Shown piece by piece: positions 1 to 7,700 of a DNA stretch of 64,000 nucleotides. The number at the start of each line of letters is the position of its first letter. The stretch's first letter is position 1. The stretch is taken from positions 32,433 through 96,432 of the forward strand of contig JAEZRJ010000010.1 of assembly GCA_023412855.1 (NCBI GenBank), read 5' to 3'. Source of the stretch: Bacillota bacterium (GTDB lineage Bacteria; Bacillota; Clostridia; Lachnospirales; Lachnospiraceae). The position numbers and the translations under genes are program-made. The notes under the pieces were generated by a model, which was not told the origin of the DNA, did no database searches, and saw nothing but the letters and a program-made list of their open reading frames with translations.

Positions 1-816
1 ACAAAAAATAGAACATCTAAGTTTTCGAGAAAGGATCCGGATAACGGAAGAGGAGAGCAAATTATTGCTGCAAATTTTGATTATGTTTTTATTATGATGT
101 CACTTAATTTTGACTTTAATCTTAAACGTCTGGAGAGATATATAACCGTTTCATGGCAAAGCGGGGCACAGCCGGTCATTGTACTTACAAAGGCAGATAT
201 TGCAGAAGATTTGGAGCAGAAAGTGGAAATGGTCAGTCGGATAGCAATAGGTGCAGACATTCACCCGGTTAGTTCAATTACCGGTGGAGGAATGGAGCAG
301 CTGAAAAAGTACTTTGAACCAGATAAGACAATTGTATTTTTGGGTTCCTCAGGAGTTGGAAAATCCACCTTAACTAATTATTTGCTTGGAGAAGAAATTA
401 TGGAGATAGCGGGAATTAGAGAAGAGGACTCCAAAGGACATCATACGACAACCCATCGTCAATTATTTGTACTGAATAATGGCACAAAGATTATTGATAC
501 GCCGGGAATGCGGGAGCTGGGCATGTGGATTGTTGATGACGGAATGAAGCATAGCTTTTCTGATATTACCAATCTGACCATGCAGTGTAAATACAGCGAT
601 TGTACGCATATGGGTGAACCATGCTGTGCGGTTGCAAGCGCGTTGGAAAACGGAACATTAACATATGCCAGGTGGAAAAACTATTTAAAGATTCAGAAAG
701 AATCTAATTTTCAAGCAGTAAAAGAAAGCAGAAGTAAATCAAGAGAGATTAAAAAGACTAATAAGAAAATGGTGAGGAATTCATCAAAAGTAAATAGCAG
801 GAGGGAGGAATGGTAA
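1..816 (+). CDS. rsgA: Ribosome small subunit-dependent GTPase RsgA (5' truncated by window edge)
   Basis: The reading frame is open from base 1, so the N-terminal OB-fold lies outside the window. The motifs come in the circularly permuted order typical of RsgA: TKAD (G4), then GSSGVGKST (P-loop, G1), then DTPG (G3). A C-terminal zinc site follows, with Cys-His-Cys ligands in the CKYSDCTH...PCC stretch, and then a basic Lys/Arg-rich tail. RsgA is a ribosome-stimulated GTPase that helps mature the 30S subunit in the cytoplasm. The stop codon directly abuts the ATG of the next gene, so the two are probably cotranscribed. Confidence 0.93.
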   Translation, partial: TKNRTSKFSRKDPDNGRGEQIIAANFDYVFIMMSLNFDFNLKRLERYITVSWQSGAQPVIVLTKADIAEDLEQKVEMVSRIAIGADIHPVSSITGGGMEQLKKYFEPDKTIVFLGSSGVGKSTLTNYLLGEEIMEIAGIREEDSKGHHTTTHRQLFVLNNGTKIIDTPGMRELGMWIVDDGMKHSFSDITNLTMQCKYSDCTHMGEPCCAVASALENGTLTYARWKNYLKIQKESNFQAVKESRSKSREIKKTNKKMVRNSSKVNSRREEW

Positions 817-1806
817 ATGTTGATTGAAAGAGTGAATGAAAAACATGTGGAAGAGGCGTTGGTATTAGCTTTAGAGGAATATAATGCGCAGCGCAATAAG
901 ACAAAAGAGTTACCGGAAATTGACTTTAAAAATCAGCTTAGTGAGTTGCTTTCAAATTTATTTCGAAAGGAATATGGAGTTGTCGCAAGAGAAGAAGGAA
1001 AAATAGTAGGATACTTGGCATTCGAAGGTCCATGGGATGGATTTTTTGGAAATTGTAAGGGCGCCTTTTCTCCGCTTGGAGGAAGTGCTTTTTCTGGAAG
1101 CAATAGAGGAAAGCTTTCATCACAATTATTAGCGGCGGCAACTGAAATATTGGTAAAAGAAGAGGAGGTTACGAGCTTTGCCTTAAGCCGATATGCAAAT
1201 GATACAGAAGTAGGCAAATCGCTTGCGTTAAATGGTTTTGGAATACGATGCAGCGATTCTATTATGAAATTGCAGGAATGTAAATCGAGAAAGCTTTATA
1301 ATTCTAATATTACTTTTAGGGAACTTAGAAATGATGAAAAGATATTGATTCTTGATTTGAGGCTTGGATTAACAAAGCATTTACTCGAACCCCCAGTCTA
1401 TTTTCCGACACATATCGGGAATTATATGGAATGGTTTTCAAAAGAAAATATTCGTGTATTTGCGGCCGGCATTAATGGAGAGATAATAGGCTTTATTTCT
1501 ACACAAGATGAAGGAGAGACATTTATCAGTGAAACTGCCTGTATGAAAAACATCTGCGGAGCTTTTGTAAAAAAAGAATTTCGAGGTAAGAATGTGGCGG
1601 ATGATTTGTTATTTTATGTCTGCGGCGTATATGAGAGAGAAGGAACAGAATATCTTGGTGTGGATTGCGAGACTTTGAATCCAACGGCACTGCGTTTTTG
1701 GGGGAAACATTTTGATAACTATACCTATAGTTATCATCGTAGAATTGATGAAAGAGTTATTGGATATGACTCTTATTTAGAAAAGGAGTGGTGGGGTATA
1801 AGATGA
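817..1806 (+). CDS. GNAT family N-acetyltransferase, two GNAT-like halves
   Basis: This 329-residue protein starts on the base after the rsgA stop, with an AGGAGGGAGG ribosome site inside the rsgA 3' end. It appears to hold two GNAT-like halves. The N-terminal half (about 1-150) includes a VVAREEGKIVGYLAFEG beta strand. The C-terminal half (about 160-320) has the better acetyl-CoA motif, FRGKNVADDLLF, followed by a Tyr/Asn-rich end typical of GNATs. The likely role is acetyl transfer from acetyl-CoA to a small amine or peptide; the substrate cannot be read from sequence. It overlaps the next acetyltransferase gene by a few bases. Confidence 0.8.
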   Translation: MLIERVNEKHVEEALVLALEEYNAQRNKTKELPEIDFKNQLSELLSNLFRKEYGVVAREEGKIVGYLAFEGPWDGFFGNCKGAFSPLGGSAFSGSNRGKLSSQLLAAATEILVKEEEVTSFALSRYANDTEVGKSLALNGFGIRCSDSIMKLQECKSRKLYNSNITFRELRNDEKILILDLRLGLTKHLLEPPVYFPTHIGNYMEWFSKENIRVFAAGINGEIIGFISTQDEGETFISETACMKNICGAFVKKEFRGKNVADDLLFYVCGVYEREGTEYLGVDCETLNPTALRFWGKHFDNYTYSYHRRIDERVIGYDSYLEKEWWGIR

Positions 1807-2414
1807 AAAATTTAATGATAAGACAGGAAACCAGGGATGATTATTTTAATGCAGAATATATGACTAAGAAAGCCTTTTGGAATCTGCATCGCCCAGGATG
1901 TGATGAGCATTATCTCGTTCATTTGCTCAGAGGCAGTGAAGATTACATGGAAGAGCTAAGCAAAGTTGCGGAATTAGATGATAAAATCGTAGGAGGAATT
2001 TATTATTCCAAAGCCTATGTTCTGGATGGAGATAAGAAAGTGGATGTGCTGACCTTCGGACCGTTATGTGTAGATCCGGACTATCAAAACAAAGGTATCG
2101 GAGGGGCATTATTAGAGGCAACGATAAAAGAAGCAAGAGAAAGAGGGCATAAGGGAATTATTATTTTTGGTGAACCCGGATATTATCCAAGGCATGGATT
2201 TAAGACTTGTGACCAATTTGGAATTACCACGAAGGAAGGAAAGAATTTTGATGCGTTCATGGGGTATGAGATAGTGCCGGATGCTTTTCGTGAAATTCGT
2301 GGACAGTTTTATGAATCAGAAGTATTTGAACAATTATATGAGGACAGTGTGGAAGTGTTTGATAAGGAATTTCCATATATGGAGAAATTAAAACTGCCGG
2401 GACAATGGTCGTGA
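1803..2414 (+). CDS. GNAT family N-acetyltransferase (YhbS-like)
   Basis: This is a single-domain GNAT of 203 residues from ATG 1803. An in-frame GTG at 1788 is possible, but ATG 1803 overlaps the upstream stop in the ATGA style and has a G-rich site before it. The acetyl-CoA motif A is clear: VDPDYQNKGIGGALLEATI. It is followed by EPGYYPRHGF, the PxxYxxxGF pattern common in YhbS-type acetyltransferases. The substrate is unknown. It sits last in a short run after rsgA and the two-domain GNAT. Confidence 0.85.
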   Translation: MKNLMIRQETRDDYFNAEYMTKKAFWNLHRPGCDEHYLVHLLRGSEDYMEELSKVAELDDKIVGGIYYSKAYVLDGDKKVDVLTFGPLCVDPDYQNKGIGGALLEATIKEARERGHKGIIIFGEPGYYPRHGFKTCDQFGITTKEGKNFDAFMGYEIVPDAFREIRGQFYESEVFEQLYEDSVEVFDKEFPYMEKLKLPGQWS

Positions 2415-2524
2415 AATGCGGCAGCAAATTGAGAAAAAGTAAAGATTTATTCCATACCGGGCTACTCGAAAGAAATCTGTGAAGGGTTCCATGCGGGGAA
2501 TACAGGGGAGCTGGGAACTTTCAA

Positions 2525-2559
2525 AATCATGCATTGCTGAGAACGGAGTGAACAGTAAC
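2525..2559 (+). repeat. Right-end fragment of the 148-bp TIR element
   Basis: About 35 bp match the right end of the full-length element seen at 13858, 41133, 53050, 60442 and 63598, ending in the terminal inverted repeat GTGAACAGTAAC. The left part is missing, so this is a relic. The rest of the gap 2415-2702 shows no gene. Confidence 0.75.
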
Positions 2560-2650
2560 AATAAAAGCGGTAATTTTGTGTGAAGCAGAATAATGACTTT
2601 GCAGATTTTACATGAATTGTAATAAAATAATGAAACAATTTGAAGAAGTG

Positions 2651-2666
2651 TGACATATAGGTGTCA
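2651..2666. promoter_or_regulatory. Palindrome upstream of the DNA glycosylase gene
   Basis: TGACA and TGTCA arms are separated by 6 bp, about 37 bp upstream of the ATG at 2703. This is a possible operator for the glycosylase-RidA pair. No convincing -35/-10 pair was identified, so the role is inferred only from position and symmetry. Confidence 0.35.
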
Positions 2667-2702
2667 TAATTCTCCTGCTATATTTGTTTTAACGGAGGGT
2701 AT

Positions 2703-3914
2703 ATGAACAGAGAAGTAATAATTTCAATGGAAGAAGCAAGGAGCTTTTTGGTAAACTACCATAATTTGAATCAGGCGAGAAATCTAAAAGGAATAGAGGG
2801 GGTGAAGCAGTGTTTCTGTCAAATGAAAAGCATACAATACGATCCGCTGGATGTTGTCGGGCGAAACGCAGATTTGGTCTTGCAGGCCCGGGTGAGCGGA
2901 TATGAACCGGGTATGTTATATGAGCTTCTTTATCAAAGGCATGAATTGACTGACGGGTTCGATAAAGAAATGTGTATTTATCCAACGAATGAATTTCATG
3001 AATTTAAAAGAATAAGAGAAGCTTGTGGTGAAAGCGCAAAAAGAACTATGGCTTTCAGGGGGCAGTTGGAGGCATTGAACGTACTGGATGATGTGAGGGA
3101 ACATGTGAAAAAGTACGGTCCGACCGGCAGTAAGGATATCTCGATAGGCGAAAGCAGAGGATGCCGCTGGGGGCATAGAAAGCTTTCCAGCGCCGCATTG
3201 GATTATCTTTATTGCATTGGGGAGCTAAGTGTCAGGGAAAAAAGAGGGGTTCAAAAGTATTATGATTTTACGGAAAATATAGTGCCAAAGGAGATACTGG
3301 AACAAGAAGAATCCAAAAGTGACAGAAAGTTTTTGGAATGGTATATCAAACGAAGGGTGCAAAGTGTAGGCTTGCTATGGAACAAAAGAGGGGGTGCATG
3401 GCAGGGCCATTTCTTATCCGATATGAAAATGCGGGAGGAGGTATTGAATTATTTGGTCCGCATCGGTGAATTGCAAATGGTCCTGATTGAAGGAATCGCT
3501 TCGCCATTTTACATGGCTTGCGAGGATGAAAAATTCTTCGATGTAAGTTTGGACAAGAAATATGTAAAGTTTTTAGCGCCCCTTGATAATATGCTGTGGG
3601 ACCGGGAAATGATAAAGAGAATATTTGACTTTGATTATCGATGGGAAGTTTATACTCCGGTAGATAAACGCAAATATGGATATTATGTTCTTCCGGTTTT
3701 ATACGGGAACCAACTGATCGCAAGGTTTGAACCGGAAAGGCGTAAGAAAGATGAGCCGTTTTCTATCAAAAACTGGTGGTGGGAGAGCGGTATAACCATT
3801 ACAGATGAATTGTTAGAGCAGATACAGCGTGCAATTGAGGACTTCGCAAGATATCTGTCTGTACAGTGTCTGGATACATACGAAAATGTTATTTTAAATA
3901 AGGAGAAATTATGA
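2703..3914 (+). CDS. Winged-helix DNA glycosylase, AlkX/YcaQ type (HTH_42 family)
   Basis: This 403-residue protein matches the AlkZ/AlkX (YcaQ) family of winged-helix glycosylases that unhook DNA interstrand crosslinks and bulky alkyl adducts. The signature near the N-terminus reads SIQYDPLDVVGRN. The Q45-Y46-D47 trio fits the Q-hydrophobic-D catalytic motif of the AlkX branch, as opposed to Q-hydrophobic-Q in AlkZ. The start is set by GGAGGG 4-9 bp before ATG 2703. The last bases overlap the RidA-like gene in an ATGA junction, so the two are translationally coupled. Crosslink repair is inferred from family. Confidence 0.85.
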   Translation: MNREVIISMEEARSFLVNYHNLNQARNLKGIEGVKQCFCQMKSIQYDPLDVVGRNADLVLQARVSGYEPGMLYELLYQRHELTDGFDKEMCIYPTNEFHEFKRIREACGESAKRTMAFRGQLEALNVLDDVREHVKKYGPTGSKDISIGESRGCRWGHRKLSSAALDYLYCIGELSVREKRGVQKYYDFTENIVPKEILEQEESKSDRKFLEWYIKRRVQSVGLLWNKRGGAWQGHFLSDMKMREEVLNYLVRIGELQMVLIEGIASPFYMACEDEKFFDVSLDKKYVKFLAPLDNMLWDREMIKRIFDFDYRWEVYTPVDKRKYGYYVLPVLYGNQLIARFEPERRKKDEPFSIKNWWWESGITITDELLEQIQRAIEDFARYLSVQCLDTYENVILNKEKL

Positions 3915-4276
3915 GCAGTATTATGAGAACGGATGTTAATGAAGAGTATGCGTATTCTGGAATCGTGGAGGCCGGTGATTATGTATTTTTGAGTTTCTGT
4001 GTAGGAAATGTAGGCGGAACAATAGAAGAACAGATTCATGGGGCGCTCGATGATATGGAAAGACGCTTGAAAAAAGTAAATTTGTCATTACAGAATGTGG
4101 TAAAGGTGGATGTCCTGCTAAAGGATGCCTGGAATATCCCGATTATGGAAAAGATATTTAAGGAACGATTCGACGGCATATATCCTGCGAGAAAAACGAT
4201 ACAGACAGAGTTTGCGCATGCGGGGGGGCCGGATGGGCTGCACGTTCAAATGGATGCGATTGCGTATAAAAAATAA
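3911..4276 (+). CDS. ridA: RidA/YjgF/YER057c family protein
   Basis: At 121 residues it has the normal length for the family, which forms trimers and hydrolyses reactive enamine/imine intermediates of PLP enzymes. The segment YPARKTIQTEFAHAG carries the conserved Arg of the active-site PAR motif. The N-terminal part (YSGIVEAGDYVFLSF) and the central LKKVNLSLQNVVKVDVLL segment also match. It is coupled by ATGA overlap to the glycosylase gene and followed by a strong terminator. Whether it is a true deaminase or a paralogue with another task cannot be told. Confidence 0.85.
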   Translation: MSSIMRTDVNEEYAYSGIVEAGDYVFLSFCVGNVGGTIEEQIHGALDDMERRLKKVNLSLQNVVKVDVLLKDAWNIPIMEKIFKERFDGIYPARKTIQTEFAHAGGPDGLHVQMDAIAYKK

Positions 4277-4296
4277 GCTGTAGGGAATTGGGCATA

Positions 4297-4340
4297 GGAC
4301 ATTTTTCGGTGAAATAATTGCTGAAAAATGTCCATTTTTT
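4297..4340 (+). terminator. Rho-independent terminator after the RidA gene
   Basis: A perfect 11-bp stem (GGACATTTTTC with GAAAAATGTCC) with a ~15-nt loop is followed by six T residues. It closes the glycosylase-RidA unit. Confidence 0.9.
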
Positions 4341-4465
4341 ATGTAATAAGAAGGTGCCCCTATTATGTAAAAAATGAATGTGCAGTTATGCGCGCGGAAC
4401 AAAAGCTATGCTGCTGAAGTATTTGGCTGCGAGAGTGTGAGAAGCAAGCTCATATAGTTGCTTTT
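4341..4465 (+). repeat. Short intergenic repeat, GTGCAG/GCTGCT family, copy 1
   Basis: It shares the order TATGTA..ATTA.GTAA - ATGTGCAG - GGAACAAAAGCT - TGCTGCT - GAGAGT.TG.GAAGC with 58921-59040, and the core with 30596-30668. No coding potential is seen. It occupies most of the gap before the TetR gene. Confidence 0.55.
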
Positions 4466-4485
4466 ATTACAAAAAATAACCAATA

Positions 4486-4513
4486 TTGACAAATAGTGCC
4501 ATCCTGATATAAT
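4486..4513 (+). promoter_or_regulatory. Sigma-A promoter for the TetR gene
   Basis: TTGACA at 4486 and TATAAT at 4508 are both perfect matches with a 16-bp spacer. Transcription would begin near 4520, inside the adjacent palindrome. Confidence 0.8.
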
Positions 4514-4516
4514 GTA

Positions 4517-4530
4517 AGTAAGTGTTTACT
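4517..4530. promoter_or_regulatory. Candidate TetR autoregulatory operator
   Basis: An inverted repeat AGTAA-GTGT-TTACT begins 3 bp after the -10 box and covers the expected start site. This placement is typical of TetR autorepression. The assignment is inferred. Confidence 0.5.
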
Positions 4531-4541
4531 ACGGTAGGTGA

Positions 4542-5153
4542 ATGGCGATGGAATTTAAACTGCACAGAAAAGAAAGTCTGATTATAACTGCGATTGATAT
4601 TATTGATGATATGGGGATTCAGGGATTATCCACCAGAGAAATAGCCAAAAGAGAAGGAGTTTCCGAGGCTACCCTATTCCGCCATTATAGCAATAAGAAA
4701 GAGCTGTTAAAGGCTGTATTGGATTATTTTTGTAAATTTGACTATGATATCTTCCAATCGGCCAGATTAATGAAATTAAAACCGTGCGATTCCATACGGT
4801 TTTTTGTTAAATTATCTGTGGAGTATTACGAGAACTATCCTGCAATTACTTCCATTATGCAGGTGTTTGAAGCGATTCGCTATGACACTGAGCTGGAGGA
4901 CAAGATAAAAGAAATTATGAATAACCGCATCGGTTTTATGAAACAGTTGATAGAGGAAGCAAAAGAGGAAGGGGAGTTAAGCAAAAGTATTAATAGTGAG
5001 GATTTGGCGGACTTGATATCCGGTTTATGCAGAGAGATATGCTTGAAATGGAGAATAAACGGCAGGAATTTTTCTTTGAAGGAAAGAACAATGGAGACGT
5101 TGGATATGGTGCTGAACAGCCTTTTTTTGGAAGTTGATAAATCAGAAGTTTAG
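4542..5153 (+). CDS. TetR/AcrR family transcriptional regulator
   Basis: This 203-residue protein has an N-terminal TetR helix-turn-helix at about 20-65: STREIAKREGVSEATLFRHY followed by NKKELLKAV. The divergent C-terminal half would hold the ligand pocket. Start ATG 4542 lies close behind GGTAGGTG; ATG 4548 is equally possible. The gene has its own strong promoter with a palindrome at the start site. cheY begins 39 bp after its stop with no terminator between, so read-through into the chemotaxis operon is possible. Ligand and targets are unknown. Confidence 0.88.
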   Translation: MAMEFKLHRKESLIITAIDIIDDMGIQGLSTREIAKREGVSEATLFRHYSNKKELLKAVLDYFCKFDYDIFQSARLMKLKPCDSIRFFVKLSVEYYENYPAITSIMQVFEAIRYDTELEDKIKEIMNNRIGFMKQLIEEAKEEGELSKSINSEDLADLISGLCREICLKWRINGRNFSLKERTMETLDMVLNSLFLEVDKSEV

Positions 5154-5192
5154 GAACATCGCAAAGGGCTGTCAGAAATTGGAGGTCATGGG

Positions 5193-5555
5193 ATGAAAAA
5201 AGTACTTATTGTAGATGATGCGGCTTTTATGAGGCTGACAATCAAGGAATTGCTGGGAAAAATTGATTCTATAGAATTTGCGGAGGCACAAAATGGAATT
5301 GAAGCGGTAAGCAAATATATTGAGATAAAGCCGGATGTGGTAACGATGGACATTACTATGCCTGATATGACAGGATTAGAAGCGCTTAAGCTGATCCGGA
5401 AAGCAGATCCGCAGGCGAAAGTAGTAATGGTATCGGCCATGGGGCAGGAAAGCATGGTAAAGGAAGCGGTGCTGAACGGGGCGAGAACTTTTATAGTGAA
5501 ACCCTTCAAGGAAGAACATGTGATAGGTACTATAAAAAAATTGCTCGAAATCTAA
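5193..5555 (+). CDS. cheY: Chemotaxis response regulator CheY
   Basis: A single receiver domain of 120 residues. The acidic pair D8/D9, the phosphoacceptor D53 (TMDITMP), S81 and K103 (IVKPF) are all present. No output domain exists, so phospho-CheY would bind the flagellar switch. GGAGG precedes the ATG by a good distance. It is the first gene of the chemotaxis operon and lies 24 bp before cheA. Confidence 0.93.
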   Translation: MKKVLIVDDAAFMRLTIKELLGKIDSIEFAEAQNGIEAVSKYIEIKPDVVTMDITMPDMTGLEALKLIRKADPQAKVVMVSAMGQESMVKEAVLNGARTFIVKPFKEEHVIGTIKKLLEI

Positions 5556-5579
5556 GAAACAGATGAGGGAGGTATAGGA

Positions 5580-7652
5580 ATGTCGGATCAATTTACCAAT
5601 GAACCCATGCTGGATATGTATATTTTTGAGACTTCGCAGTTAATCGAACAGTTGGAGCAGTCGATATTAAGCAGTGAGAAGGAAAGTTGCTTTACTCCTG
5701 CTGCAATCAATGAAATCTTTCGCATTATGCATACGATAAAAGGATCTTCTGCTATTATGATGTTTCATAATATTTCGACGCTTGCGCATACCATGGAAGA
5801 TATGTTCTATTTTTTACGGGAAGAAAAGCCACAGAAGGTGGACTGCTCTTCCCTTTCTGATTTTGTATTGGACGGAGTCGATTTCATTAAGGTGGAAGTG
5901 GAGAAAATTAAAAATGGAGATGAGCCTGACGGGGATGCGGCTATCTTAATTGAAAATCTGAACCTTTTTCTATCGGATCTGAAAAAGGAAAATGAGATTG
6001 CCGATTCCGATAAGAAAGAGAAAAATATTCCCAAAAAACCTCAGCAGTATTACATTTCTCAGGAAAAGGTTCCTGTAACAGAATATAAATACAGATTTAA
6101 GGCCCGGATTTATTTTGAAGAGGGCTGCGAAATGGAAAATATCCGGGCGTATACTATCTTGCATAATATAAAAGATTATACGGAAGAGTTTTATACGGTT
6201 CCCGAGGATGTTATCGATGCCGATGACAGTGCCGAAATCATACGGCAGGACGGTTTTTCCATATATTTTAAAACTAATCATACTTATGAGCAAATGAATG
6301 AATTCTTTCAGCAGACCATATTCTTAAAGTCCTTGGAATTGATACCGATGGAGACAGAAGAAGAGTATGGAGAATATAAAGCCCAAAAGCGAGATACGAT
6401 CAGAGATAGCTTCGTTAAGGAAATCTCTTCCGGTTATGGCAGTGCACCCGGCAAGGAAGCGGACAAAGTAAGTCATTCCTCGGCGGTACAGAATATTATA
6501 AGCGTCAGTGTTGCAAAGCTGGATAAGCTTATGGATATTGTGGGTGAGATGGTAATTGCCGAAGCTATGGTAACACAGAATCCTGATCTGCAGGGATTGG
6601 TGCTGGATAATTTTCAGAAAGCGGCCGGACAGTTGAATAAGATCACCAGCGAGCTGCAGGATACTGTAATGTCAATCCGTATGGTGCCTTTATCGCCTAC
6701 CTTTCAGAAAATGCATCGCATTGTCAGAGACATGTGCAAACAGCTTAATAAGGAAGTTGACCTTAAGATCATGGGGGAAGAGACAGAGGTAGACAAAAAT
6801 ATCATTGAACATATTTCCGATCCTCTGATGCATTTAGTGAGAAATGCCTTAGATCATGGAATTGAGCCTTCAGAAGAAAGAAGGCAGGCAGGGAAAGACA
6901 AAGCCGGTACAGTCATTCTGGAAGCAAAGAACTCGGGGAGCGATGTACTTATTATCGTACAGGATGACGGAAAGGGACTGGATAGAGAGAAAATCCTTAA
7001 AAAGGCGAAGGAAAATAATCTGCTGTATAAAAAAGAAGAAGATATGACAGAGCAGGAAATTTTCAATATGATCCTGGCTCCGGGATTTTCGACGAAGGAA
7101 AGTGTTTCCGAGTTTTCGGGCCGCGGAGTCGGTATGGATGTGGTGAACAGGAATATTGAAACAATTGGAGGCACGTTATCGGTAAACAGCATTTCCGGAA
7201 AAGGGACGACCATTACCCTCGCAATTCCGTTAACCTTAGCCATTATAGATGGTATGAATATCAAGGTGGGGAGATCTTCTTATACCATACCTACGATATC
7301 CATAAAGGAATCTTTAAGGCCGGATGAAAAAGATATTATTATTGATCCGGAAGGGAATGAAATGTTGATGATCAGAGGGCAGTGTTTTCCAATTTTGAGG
7401 CTTCATGAAAGCTACAAGGTAGAAACTGCCGTTACGCAGTTCAAAGAAGGAATCATGATCGTAGTGGAACAGGATGGCCGGACAATATGTATCTTTGCCG
7501 ATGAATTGCTGGGGCAGCAGCAGGTAGTTGTTAAGAGCTTGCCGGTATATATACAAAAAATGCGGAAAATCAAAGGTCTTGCAGGATGTACTCTGCTGGG
7601 AGACGGAAGCATAAGTCTGATATTGGATGTGGCCGGGCTAGTCAATTTTTAG
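5580..7652 (+). CDS. cheA: Chemotaxis histidine kinase CheA
   Basis: This 690-residue protein shows the standard domain order. The P1 HPt domain carries H51 in IMHTIKGSS. A P2-like module spans about 170-260. The P3 dimerisation helices lie at about 305-380. The P4 ATPase has its N box HLVRNALDHGIEP, then DDGKGL and GRGVGMDVV. A C-terminal CheW-like P5 domain spans about 550-690. It autophosphorylates in response to MCP signals and passes phosphate to CheY and CheB. The linker between P1 and P2 is Lys/Glu rich. Confidence 0.96.
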   Translation: MSDQFTNEPMLDMYIFETSQLIEQLEQSILSSEKESCFTPAAINEIFRIMHTIKGSSAIMMFHNISTLAHTMEDMFYFLREEKPQKVDCSSLSDFVLDGVDFIKVEVEKIKNGDEPDGDAAILIENLNLFLSDLKKENEIADSDKKEKNIPKKPQQYYISQEKVPVTEYKYRFKARIYFEEGCEMENIRAYTILHNIKDYTEEFYTVPEDVIDADDSAEIIRQDGFSIYFKTNHTYEQMNEFFQQTIFLKSLELIPMETEEEYGEYKAQKRDTIRDSFVKEISSGYGSAPGKEADKVSHSSAVQNIISVSVAKLDKLMDIVGEMVIAEAMVTQNPDLQGLVLDNFQKAAGQLNKITSELQDTVMSIRMVPLSPTFQKMHRIVRDMCKQLNKEVDLKIMGEETEVDKNIIEHISDPLMHLVRNALDHGIEPSEERRQAGKDKAGTVILEAKNSGSDVLIIVQDDGKGLDREKILKKAKENNLLYKKEEDMTEQEIFNMILAPGFSTKESVSEFSGRGVGMDVVNRNIETIGGTLSVNSISGKGTTITLAIPLTLAIIDGMNIKVGRSSYTIPTISIKESLRPDEKDIIIDPEGNEMLMIRGQCFPILRLHESYKVETAVTQFKEGIMIVVEQDGRTICIFADELLGQQQVVVKSLPVYIQKMRKIKGLAGCTLLGDGSISLILDVAGLVNF

Positions 7653-7700
7653 GATTTGGAACGGTGAAGTTACCGTACGATTTTCAGGAATGAGGTGTTT

